Source: Brasilonema angustatum HA4187-MV1 (lineage in GTDB: Bacteria; Cyanobacteriota; Cyanobacteriia; Cyanobacteriales; Nostocaceae). Taken from it: a DNA stretch of 64,000 bases. The notes under the pieces were generated by a model. The model saw only the letters and a list, made by a program, of their open reading frames with translations. It did not search any database and was not told where the DNA came from. Each line of letters opens with the position of its first letter. Positions within the stretch are counted from its first letter, which is position 1. The stretch covers positions 184,072 to 248,071 of the forward strand of contig JAHHGV010000004.1 in assembly GCA_019359695.1 (NCBI GenBank). The letters are read 5' to 3'. This document shows positions 9,578-17,313 of the stretch, piece by piece. The position numbers and the translations under genes are program-made.

Positions 9578-11218
9578 CTAATTCTCAACTGCCTTTTTAC
9601 GAAATATCCAGAGAGTTTGCATCACTTGAGTCAAAGAGTTTCTTTGCGCTTCTTGCACAAAGAAAAGGGGAATAATTGCTCCAATTCTGAACACAAAAGA
9701 CACAACAAAGACTGCTGGTAAACCTCCTAATGAGGGATTTTGTGCAATAAAACCACCTATAGTTGTACCTAAAGCGCCACAAACCCCAGTAACGGCAGCA
9801 GTCATTCCAAAATAAATGGATTGTTGTTTGACAGGCGCAATTGCTATCTGCATATTGTCGTTGCATAAATCAATAGCTCCCCAAACCGTTCCCATTAACA
9901 TGTGTAGGAGCGGTAACCACAGCCAAATGCTAAAGGAACTAACATTAATCTCCAACCAAAATAAAGGTACAAGTGTAAGTAGAATCCCCGCTAATATCAA
10001 GATTAGACGATTACCTATTTTGTCTGATAACTTACCCCAGAAAATGGTTATCACCATGTATACCCCCGCCTGAACACTGGCGTAGAGTGCCACAACACTG
10101 ACATCTAAATGTAAATCATTTAACATTTTGAATGAGAAATAAGGAGCACTCAAGTTAGTGCTAAACATCTGGAAACTGAAATACAACAGAAACATCAAGA
10201 AATTAAAGTTATTTAACAGACTTTTTATCACACTCGAATCAGGTATAACAGGAGTCTTTTTTTCTATAGTTTCTGACTGTTCATCAGTATTTTTCTTTAA
10301 ACTATCAGTATCTCCAGAAATAGTTTCTGACTGTTCATCAGTATTTGTATTTAAATTATCAGTATCTCCAGAAATCGCATTTTTCACAAAAGAACCCAGG
10401 ACAGAAGCGTGCTGCGTCTGTGGATTCACATCCACCTGGAAGTACTGACACCCAAGACCTATCAGCCCTGACAAAGTCCCCAACAGCACAAGCACTCCAT
10501 AACCTTGTAAAGCTCCACCAGGCCATTTTGAGACAACTAGACCGGCTATTGGTATACAAATCAAATGAGTTAAACTGAAAGCACCGTTGCGCAACCCAAA
10601 ATATCTTCCTCGGAGCTTTCGAGGGACTAAAAGTGCCATCCAACTCATCCACGATGGATGTCCTAATCCTTGCAACATATTGATTAACAAGACAATCACA
10701 AGTGTCAGAACTATCAATTGCTGAGAATTTATATATCCGAAGCTAAGGGCGGCGATACCAATGGGTAGAAATAACCAGACTATCCTCGCAGTTACGTTTG
10801 TAAGGAGCGAATATCGAAAGCGACTGGTTGTGCGTTCTGATAGATAGGCACCCAACGGCTGAATGAGATTCACCAGCATTGGAATGGAAGACAGCATTCC
10901 AATAATCAACGGACTGGCATTTAATTCCACCAGAAAATTAGAGAGTAAAACACCAGTGACAATAGTCAAGTATATTGATGTGAAGACACCATCTATAGTG
11001 CAGGCTCTGAGGCTGATACGAATAGCATTCTTCTTTAAAACTGAAGGGCTGAGTGTTGAGTTAGCAACAACAGTCGGTTCTGAAATTGCAATCTCGGGTA
11101 TTCTAGGGGCTAGAGGCAGAGCGGTTTCTGGCGAAATGGGTTCCATACTTGTCTCTACAGATGAGTCAAGCGGGGAGTGTAAACTTTGTTCGTAATTGTT
11201 CGTTATTTTATCTTGCAT
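9578..11218 (-). CDS. MFS transporter
   Basis: The 546-residue protein has about 12 hydrophobic segments and an MFS-type loop (ERTTSRFRYSLL) after the early helices, plus a GKLSDKIGNRLIL loop in the second half. The long cytoplasmic loop between the halves contains an in-frame tandem repeat rich in Ser, Asp, Thr and Glu (about residues 282-318), so the protein is longer than the usual 400-450. The substrate cannot be read from the sequence. It diverges from the sugar ABC importer with only about 85 bp between starts, so shared regulation is possible. Confidence 0.85.
   Translation of the reverse strand: MQDKITNNYEQSLHSPLDSSVETSMEPISPETALPLAPRIPEIAISEPTVVANSTLSPSVLKKNAIRISLRACTIDGVFTSIYLTIVTGVLLSNFLVELNASPLIIGMLSSIPMLVNLIQPLGAYLSERTTSRFRYSLLTNVTARIVWLFLPIGIAALSFGYINSQQLIVLTLVIVLLINMLQGLGHPSWMSWMALLVPRKLRGRYFGLRNGAFSLTHLICIPIAGLVVSKWPGGALQGYGVLVLLGTLSGLIGLGCQYFQVDVNPQTQHASVLGSFVKNAISGDTDNLNTNTDEQSETISGDTDSLKKNTDEQSETIEKKTPVIPDSSVIKSLLNNFNFLMFLLYFSFQMFSTNLSAPYFSFKMLNDLHLDVSVVALYASVQAGVYMVITIFWGKLSDKIGNRLILILAGILLTLVPLFWLEINVSSFSIWLWLPLLHMLMGTVWGAIDLCNDNMQIAIAPVKQQSIYFGMTAAVTGVCGALGTTIGGFIAQNPSLGGLPAVFVVSFVFRIGAIIPLFFVQEAQRNSLTQVMQTLWIFRKKAVEN
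10267..10374 (-). repeat. 54-bp in-frame tandem duplication in MFS central loop
   Basis: Two adjacent copies (10267-10320 and 10321-10374) differ at only a few positions. Each encodes 18 residues of the type SGDTDxLxxNTDEQSETI. Confidence 0.9.
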
Positions 11219-11304
11219 GTCTCAATAAAAATTTAGATAAACAAAAAGTTAATCTTGAGCTATAGAGGCAATATGTAAAGTTACAGAATTTTTATTTGGC
11301 TGTG

Positions 11305-12615
11305 ATGCAAACCAACGTGTCGAAATTTTTACGATTGTTAGTGGCGATCGCCTTTTGGGCATCTGTTTTTGGAAGCATCGCCCTCTTGGTGATTGGTTGT
11401 CAAAATCTCCCCTTTGCGAGCGTTCCCTCAGCACCAACCGCACTCACCATCAAACTCGGTGGTTGGACAGCAAGTCCAGCAGAGCAAAAACTCTTGAAAG
11501 AACTACTACAAGCCTTTGAAGCAAAGCATCCAGGTATTAAAGTTAGGCATGAAGTCATCAACGACCAATACATGGATGTCATCAAAACCCGCTTAGTTGG
11601 TGAAGCGGCTCCTGATGTATTCTATTTAGATGCTCTTGAAGCTCCTTTTTTTATGAGCCAGAATGTTCTCGAACCACTCGATGCCTACATAACTCCTGAT
11701 TTTGAGCTAGCTGACTTTGAGGAAACGCTACTCAATAGCTTCAAGTACAATGATCATATTTATGGTCTTGCGAAGGACTATTCGACACTTGCTTTATTCT
11801 ACAACAAAAAAGCTTTTGGAAGTGCAGGGTTAAGCACTCCTCCAACAACTTGGAAGGAATTACGCGCCTACTCAAAAAAGTTGACCATAGACCGTAACCG
11901 AGATGGCAGAATTGATCAATACGGTTTTGGAGAAGTTCCAGAGTTAGCGCGTCAAGCTTACAAAATCAAAGCTTTTGGTGGGCAACTTATAGACCAGAAT
12001 GGTTATGCAGCTTTTGCCAGTCATGCCGGATTGCAAGGATTACAATTGGCGGTAGATCAGTATCAAAAAGACCACTCCTCAGCTCAAAAGTCTGATGTTG
12101 GGACAAATTCTGGTAGTGAAATGTTTGGTCAGGGTAAAGTTGCAATGGTGATTGAGGGCAATTGGGCAATTCCCTACCTTACAGAAACTTTTCCTAATTT
12201 AGAGTTTGCTACAGCAGAATTACCTACAATTAATAATAACAAAAGTACAATGGTTTTCACTGTTGCCTACGTGATGAACAAGCAAACCCAACACAAAGCC
12301 GAAGCTTGGGAACTTATTTCTTATCTCACGGGTAAAGAAGGTATGACAAAGTGGACGAAAACAGGCTTTGCTCTGCCATCTCGGAAATCTGTTGCTCAGA
12401 AATTGGGTTATGAGCAAGATCCCCTACGAACTGCACTTGTGGCAGGAGTAAATTATGCTATACCTTGGCAAGTCGGTGAGTACCCAGCAGCGATTGTTAA
12501 CAATTTTGACAACCAATTTGTCAGTGCTTTGCTAGGACAGCAACCACTACAACAGGCGATGCAACGAGCACAAGATGATGCGAATGAACTGATTAAGGCG
12601 ATTGCAATGGAATAA
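11305..12615 (+). CDS. ABC importer substrate-binding lipoprotein, carbohydrate type
   Basis: It binds a sugar-like ligand in the periplasm for the two following permeases. I choose ATG 11305; TTG 11296 and GTG 11302 are in frame just upstream. A hydrophobic signal ends in the lipobox LVIGC (Cys32), so the protein is anchored by lipid. The mature part is a family 1 solute-binding protein (MalE/UgpB-like): LLQAFEAKHPGIKV, DVFYLDALEAPFF, AEAWELISYLTGKEG. The ligand is not determined; trehalose, maltose, glucosylglycerol or glycerol-3-phosphate systems look alike at this level. Confidence 0.88.
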   Translation: MQTNVSKFLRLLVAIAFWASVFGSIALLVIGCQNLPFASVPSAPTALTIKLGGWTASPAEQKLLKELLQAFEAKHPGIKVRHEVINDQYMDVIKTRLVGEAAPDVFYLDALEAPFFMSQNVLEPLDAYITPDFELADFEETLLNSFKYNDHIYGLAKDYSTLALFYNKKAFGSAGLSTPPTTWKELRAYSKKLTIDRNRDGRIDQYGFGEVPELARQAYKIKAFGGQLIDQNGYAAFASHAGLQGLQLAVDQYQKDHSSAQKSDVGTNSGSEMFGQGKVAMVIEGNWAIPYLTETFPNLEFATAELPTINNNKSTMVFTVAYVMNKQTQHKAEAWELISYLTGKEGMTKWTKTGFALPSRKSVAQKLGYEQDPLRTALVAGVNYAIPWQVGEYPAAIVNNFDNQFVSALLGQQPLQQAMQRAQDDANELIKAIAME

Positions 12616-12719
12616 GTAAAGTTTCATGCATTTTTTTCGAGATTGGATTTGAAATTTTGAATTTATATATCGCCTATCGCTACAGTCGGGATGGTGCCGA
12701 ATGAGTTGGAGGTACATTT

Positions 12720-13628
12720 GTGTTTGAAGTCAGAAGGCGACAAACAAAGCCTAGATCGAACATCACACAAGACTTGGCTGGATACTTGTTTATGATGCCT
12801 ACTATTTTGGTGTTAGGCACATTTGTCGTACTACCCATTCTCTGGGCTGTTTATCTTTCCCTACACAAAGTTCAACTTCTTGGCAATATTGAGTATCAAT
12901 TTGTAGGCTTTCGCAACTTCACGCGACTCATTGAAGATGAACAGGTTTGGATTGCTTTAAGAAATACAGCCCAATATGTTGCAATTGTTGTCCCGGCTCA
13001 AACTGTCTTGGCTTTAATTCTAGCTGTAACGCTGAATTCTGGGATTCGCGCCAAAAATTGGTGGCGTATCCTCTACTTTTTGCCGACAGTCACTTCATCA
13101 GCTGTGTTGACGCTGATTTTTATGTGGATTTATAACACGAATGGGTTACTCAATGATTTTCTTGCTTTTGTAGGGCTACCTACTTACAACTGGTTAGGAG
13201 ATCCAGCCGTTGCACTCAAAGGTATTATGCTCATGAATATTTGGTCAACAGCACCGTTTTACATGGTGATTTATCTGGCAGCGTTGCAGGATATTCCTCG
13301 TTCACTTTATGAGGCTGCATCCCTAGATGGAGCAAATGGCTGGCAGCAATTTATTCATATCACAATTCCTATACTCAGACCAGTCACCTTTTTTGTAGTC
13401 ACAATAGGAGTGATTGGCACGTTTCAGTTGTTTGACCAATCCTACATTTTTTCTAACGGCACTGGTGGACCTAATAATGCTACTTTGACAATAGTTTTAT
13501 TGATATATCAAGCTGTCTTTCGTAACTTGCAGATGGGGTATGCAGCGGCGATCGCCTTTTTACTTGCAGCAGTCATTATTGTTATCACTTTGATTCAACG
13601 GCGGTTTTTTGGAGGCGAAAAAACTTGA
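12720..13628 (+). CDS. Sugar ABC transporter permease (MalF/UgpA type)
   Basis: A 302-residue inner-membrane protein with about six helices and the EAA loop YEAASLDGANGWQQFIHITI that contacts the ATPase. The start is GTG at 12720 with GGAGG a few bases upstream. It lies 104 bp after the binding protein and overlaps the next permease by 4 bp (TTGA). Confidence 0.9.
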   Translation: MFEVRRRQTKPRSNITQDLAGYLFMMPTILVLGTFVVLPILWAVYLSLHKVQLLGNIEYQFVGFRNFTRLIEDEQVWIALRNTAQYVAIVVPAQTVLALILAVTLNSGIRAKNWWRILYFLPTVTSSAVLTLIFMWIYNTNGLLNDFLAFVGLPTYNWLGDPAVALKGIMLMNIWSTAPFYMVIYLAALQDIPRSLYEAASLDGANGWQQFIHITIPILRPVTFFVVTIGVIGTFQLFDQSYIFSNGTGGPNNATLTIVLLIYQAVFRNLQMGYAAAIAFLLAAVIIVITLIQRRFFGGEKT

Positions 13629-14461
13629 CTCATATTTCTCGCACCTCATGGCTAAAAGTACTGCTGTACATAGTACTAACACTGTATGCAATTATCACCC
13701 TCATTCCCTTTTTATGGGCATTATCAGCATCATTTAAGCCGCTATCAGAAATTGTCAGCGGTGAACCTAATTTTGTACCTAAAAACTTTACTCTCGACAA
13801 CTATAAACAAATTTTTTTTCAAGAACCGCTGTTTCTGCGCTGGGTTTTCAATAGTGTGGTTATAGCTATCAGTGTGACTGTATTAAACTTGTTGTTCAAC
13901 TCAATGGCAGGTTACGCCTTAGCAAGACTGAACTTTAAGGGTAAACGCTTCTGGTTCTTCCTGATTTTGGCAGTCTTAGCAGTTCCTGCACAGATCACCC
14001 TCATTCCCACATTTTTAATTTTAAAAGCTTTGGGCTGGCTAAATTCCTATCAAGGGATGATTGTTCCTAGCATGGTCAATGCTACCTTCATTTTTATGAT
14101 GCGGCAGTTTTTCGTGAATTTTCCCAAGGAATTAGAAGAAGCGGCTCAATTGGATGGATTGAAGACTTGGGGTATTTTTCGGCATATTGTTTTACCTTTA
14201 GCAAAACCAGCTTTAGCAGCACAAGCAGTTTTTGTATTTATGGGAAATTGGAATAATTTCTTGTTACCTCTAGTTATTTTGTTTGATCCAGAAATGTTTA
14301 CTCTTCCTTTGGGATTGAATACTTTTAAAGGTCAATTCATTAGTTATTGGAACTATATTATGGCGGCTTCTATGGTGTTTACTTTACCGGCTTTGGCGAT
14401 TTATGCGTTTTTTAACAGATATTTTATTGAGAGTGTAACGTTTACCGGTGGGAAGGGTTAA
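13625..14461 (+). CDS. Sugar ABC transporter permease (MalG/UgpE type)
   Basis: A 278-residue second permease of the importer with about six helices and the EAA loop EEAAQLDGLKTWGIFRHIVL. It starts at TTG inside the TTGA overlap with the preceding stop, which indicates translational coupling. No ATPase gene follows, so the system must use a MalK/MsmX-like ATPase encoded elsewhere, as is common for cyanobacterial CUT1 importers. Confidence 0.9.
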   Translation: MTHISRTSWLKVLLYIVLTLYAIITLIPFLWALSASFKPLSEIVSGEPNFVPKNFTLDNYKQIFFQEPLFLRWVFNSVVIAISVTVLNLLFNSMAGYALARLNFKGKRFWFFLILAVLAVPAQITLIPTFLILKALGWLNSYQGMIVPSMVNATFIFMMRQFFVNFPKELEEAAQLDGLKTWGIFRHIVLPLAKPALAAQAVFVFMGNWNNFLLPLVILFDPEMFTLPLGLNTFKGQFISYWNYIMAASMVFTLPALAIYAFFNRYFIESVTFTGGKG

Positions 14462-14493
14462 TATAAGTAATTAAAAATTTAAAATTCTGACTC

Positions 14494-14541
14494 GTGTTAG
14501 GGCAGCGGGGCGTTTGCGTAGCGTCCCTTAGGGGCTAGCCC
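14494..14541. repeat. Palindromic repeat GCGTTTGCGTAGCG...CTAGCC
   Basis: Contains GCGTTTGCGTAGCG followed by TCCCTTAGGGGCTAGCC; close copies lie at about 43310-43340 and 43363-43394. Confidence 0.7.
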
Positions 14542-14596
14542 ATTCTGACTTCTGACTCCTTTTTATAAACAATTCAATAAACGTAGGGGATATGTA

Positions 14597-15796
14597 ATGG
14601 CGCAGATTGTGATTGTGGGTGCAGGTCCGACTGGTGCTACGCTTGCTTTACAGCTTGTAAAACGCGGTATTGCAGTGACATTGATTGAGGCGGCGAAGGA
14701 TTTCCATCGAGTGTTTCGCGGTGAAGGGTTAATGCCGAGTGGGTTGGATGCACTTAAGCAAATGGGATTATCGGGGATTGTGGAACGTATTCCTCATAGA
14801 CCACTCGACGCATGGGAGTTCATCATAGGCAAAAAGCAGTTGTTTCGAGTTGAGGAACCAATGGGGGCAGATCAACCTTGTACGTTGGTGTCGCAACCGC
14901 CATTGCTCGAAGCTATGATTACGGAAGCTCAGGCTTATCCTAACTTTGAATTTATACAAGGTTTTGCTGTAAAGGATTTACTGTGGATTAATAATCGCGT
15001 TGCGGGTGTGAAACTGGGCAATGGACGTGAAATTTGGGCCGAACTCGTGATTGGGACAGACGGTCGAAACTCGGTTATCCGACAACGGGCAGGGTTGCAA
15101 TTGGTACGTCAGCCAAAGGATGTGGATATTCTCTGGTTCAAACTTGCTGCCAGTCCTAGGTTTACAGGAGATAATGTGTTTAATTTAATCCTTAGTGGCG
15201 ATCGCGTATTCACCATCTTTCACGGAGCAGAGGAAGGAAAACTGCATCTAGCTTGGGTAATATCTGCAGACGAAAAAACCGATCGCAAACAAGCAGACTG
15301 GGCAGAAATTTTTGCATCGCTATCACCCTCATGGATGGCAGAGCATTTCCGTAGCTATGCAGACACCATCGAAACTCCGATTAAGCTATCAGTTGTAGTT
15401 GGTCGTTGTCCATCCTGGTACGCGCCAGGAGTGTTGCTTCTGGGTGATGCTGCACACCCAATGTCTCCTATTCGCGCTCAAGGAATCAACGTCGCATTGC
15501 GTGATGTCATTGTCGCTGCTAATCACCTTGTACCACTGTTTGACGCACAAGCTGGACACGAAGAGATTGACGCAGCACTATCGCGCATTCAAGCGGAACG
15601 TGAGCCAGAAATTATCCGCGCCCAACAACTCCAGACAGAGGAAGCAGCACAAGGCGAACTACTACGAAAAAATGCACTGATACGTTGGCTATTGATTCAA
15701 CTTGCTCCCTTACTTCGTCAAACAATTCGCCACTCTTGGCTGAAGCGACAGTACGAAATGCGTCAGGGTATAACGCAGGTGCACTTGAGTGTCTGA
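14597..15796 (+). CDS. FAD-dependent monooxygenase, PHBH/UbiH-like
   Basis: The 399-residue protein starts with the Rossmann dinucleotide motif VIVGAGPTGATLALQLVKRG and the acidic strand end TLIEA, and has the second FAD motif GVLLLGDAAHPMSP. Between them VIGTDGRNSVIRQRAG is the conserved DG motif. This is the flavin aromatic-hydroxylase group that uses NAD(P)H and O2. The substrate is not evident. ATG 14597 is preceded by AGGGGA. It follows the ABC operon after 135 bp containing a repeat, so it is probably a separate unit. Confidence 0.87.
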   Translation: MAQIVIVGAGPTGATLALQLVKRGIAVTLIEAAKDFHRVFRGEGLMPSGLDALKQMGLSGIVERIPHRPLDAWEFIIGKKQLFRVEEPMGADQPCTLVSQPPLLEAMITEAQAYPNFEFIQGFAVKDLLWINNRVAGVKLGNGREIWAELVIGTDGRNSVIRQRAGLQLVRQPKDVDILWFKLAASPRFTGDNVFNLILSGDRVFTIFHGAEEGKLHLAWVISADEKTDRKQADWAEIFASLSPSWMAEHFRSYADTIETPIKLSVVVGRCPSWYAPGVLLLGDAAHPMSPIRAQGINVALRDVIVAANHLVPLFDAQAGHEEIDAALSRIQAEREPEIIRAQQLQTEEAAQGELLRKNALIRWLLIQLAPLLRQTIRHSWLKRQYEMRQGITQVHLSV

Positions 15797-15835
15797 AACT
15801 CGATGAGTTGGCAAAAAGTTTCGCGCCATGATTTT

Positions 15836-16249
15836 TCACTCCTGTTGATCTAAATGTTCAGCAACAGCTTGATAAAGATGCAAAACATGACTGTCATGTA
15901 AGCGGTAGAATACATTACGACCTTGCTTGCGGTAACTAACCAAACGCATCGCCCGTAAGTTTCTCAGTTGATGGGAAACAGCAGATTCACTCATATTTAA
16001 TACTGCTGCCAAATCACTCACACAAAGTTCTTCTTGAGCTAACAGTGAAAGAATACGCAAACGATTAGCATCGCCTAAAAAGCCAAAAAATTCTGCCATG
16101 CGCTGGGCTTTCTCACTGTTGAGAAGCTCATGTGACGCAGGTTGGACGTTATCACCCTCTACTTGACTGGATATTTGATTGTACTCACTAGTTTCCTTTT
16201 GGGAAAGAGAATGAGTGATATTGTCAGCAAAAGTGTCTCTAGTTGACAT
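15836..16249 (-). CDS. ArsR/SmtB-family metal-sensing repressor
   Basis: The 137-residue winged-helix protein is close to SmtB/Zia[21 protein letters not shown] is the alpha-3/recognition region and [15 protein letters not shown] the wing. The alpha-5 metal site of SmtB (Asp104, His106, His117, Glu120) is matched by Asp119, His121 and His132, while the fourth position is Gln135 with Asp134 and Glu137 nearby. Cys76 is present, but there is no Cys-x-Cys. It probably senses Zn or a related metal and derepresses the divergent mini-genes (inference from layout). Confidence 0.88.
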   Translation of the reverse strand: MSTRDTFADNITHSLSQKETSEYNQISSQVEGDNVQPASHELLNSEKAQRMAEFFGFLGDANRLRILSLLAQEELCVSDLAAVLNMSESAVSHQLRNLRAMRLVSYRKQGRNVFYRLHDSHVLHLYQAVAEHLDQQE

Positions 16250-16273
16250 AATATTAATGTAGAAAATTTATAG

Positions 16274-16294
16274 TTATTTTTTAAGAAAAAATAA
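16274..16294. promoter_or_regulatory. Candidate operator palindrome between arsR-like and mini-genes
   Basis: A perfect inverted repeat, TTATTTTTT-AAG-AAAAAATAA, lies 25 bp upstream of the repressor ATG in the divergent promoter region. It lacks the TGAA/TTCA of SmtB operators and is very A/T-rich, so it could also arise from base composition. Confidence 0.35.
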
Positions 16295-16373
16295 ATCTTA
16301 CATACTCAAAATACTTTCATTGATTTGTATAAACAACATATGCTTTTCTCGAACATTGGTTGTCCTCTACTTT

Positions 16374-16487
16374 ATGGATAAAACCAATTTAGCGAATGAT
16401 AGCGTTTTGAATATCGTCTTGTCAGGTGCGTTGGCAGTAGGCATGATTCTCACTAGCTTAATTCAAGGATATCGCGGTAACTCATGA
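16374..16487 (+). CDS. 37-residue single-helix membrane mini-protein
   Basis: This short frame starts at ATG 16374 and ends TGA, whose bases overlap the next ATG (ATGA). The product has a polar start (MDKTNLANDS) and one hydrophobic segment from about residue 11 to 30 (VLNIVLSGALAVGMILTSLI). The overlap with a second membrane mini-gene and the position opposite a metal repressor support a real gene. No function is known to me. Confidence 0.5.
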   Translation: MDKTNLANDSVLNIVLSGALAVGMILTSLIQGYRGNS

Positions 16488-16678
16488 GCGTGCTATTTCG
16501 CGAGATTCTCGCTCGTTTGGTGTTGCTATGTGTGATTGTCGGTTCCATAAGCAGTATCGTTGGCATCTTTGTATCAGGTCTTTTCAACTTTGCTTCCGAT
16601 CCTAGTATCGTTATTGTTCAATTTGTGGTATATTTTTTTGTTTTTGCCTGGGTCAAGTTGAAAACAAAAGCTGCGTAA
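16484..16678 (+). CDS. 64-residue two-helix membrane mini-protein
   Basis: The product has two hydrophobic segments (about residues 10-35 and 42-58) joined by a short loop and a basic end (KLKTKAA). Its ATG overlaps the stop of the 37-residue gene, implying coupled translation. The pair is divergent from the SmtB-like repressor. It is not a Cys-rich metallothionein and not a recognisable transporter. Function unknown. Confidence 0.5.
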   Translation: MSVLFREILARLVLLCVIVGSISSIVGIFVSGLFNFASDPSIVIVQFVVYFFVFAWVKLKTKAA

Positions 16679-16754
16679 ATTTTTTTTCTGCAAGGACTTG
16701 CAAAATTAATATAACTTTGCTACATTAATTAATCGTGGGAATTATAAATTCCAC

Positions 16755-16827
<73 letters not shown>

Positions 16828-17313
16828 TAATAACCAAAACCCCTAATAGCGAAAGCTTTTGCAAGTAGACTGTTTATCAGAAAACCCTATTTCAGCTATT
16901 TTTTCTGGTCTACAGAGAGTGTAAAAAATGCCGCATTAGATATTTTTGGATGAAGTTGGACAAATTATTGGGGTAAAGTTGGGGTAAATCAAGCCTTCTG
17001 CTGGGCGTCTACAAGTCGGGAAACTCTAGCCGAGCACTAGCTCCCCTTATACCGTTTCACTTTAAGGTTGATACAAATGGGGAGCACCCGAGCACCCGAA
17101 CAGGGAGCAGGGGGCAGGGGGAAAGAATTAGAAACCAATCATTTGTATCAGGCATATCGTGAAATGGTATTACACCCGCCCCGATAGCGTAGTGTGACGT
17201 TAGGCATAGGGGCTTCGGTGATTCAATTCGTCACGGATTTATGAAATGCTTTACTTAGCATTTGTTAAGGTAAAAAAATCAGTGGTACAAAAGTCAGTTA
17301 ATAGGTAGAGGTT
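16828..17313. other. Intergenic region after tRNA-Phe
   Basis: No gene is visible. It holds a direct repeat TTGGGGTAAA (twice, near 16969-16987) and a MITE (17049-17170). tRNA 3' ends are common integration sites, but I see no duplicated tRNA end here. Confidence 0.5.
17049..17170. repeat. MITE, ATACCGTTTCAC family, copy 1
   Basis: Ends are ATACCGTTTCAC and GTGAAATGGTAT (one mismatch as inverted repeats). Inner arms GGTTGATACAAAT / ATTTGTATCA are also shared with the copy at 28986-29109. The centre is a G-rich, variable GGGAGCA-type stretch. No coding capacity. Confidence 0.8.
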
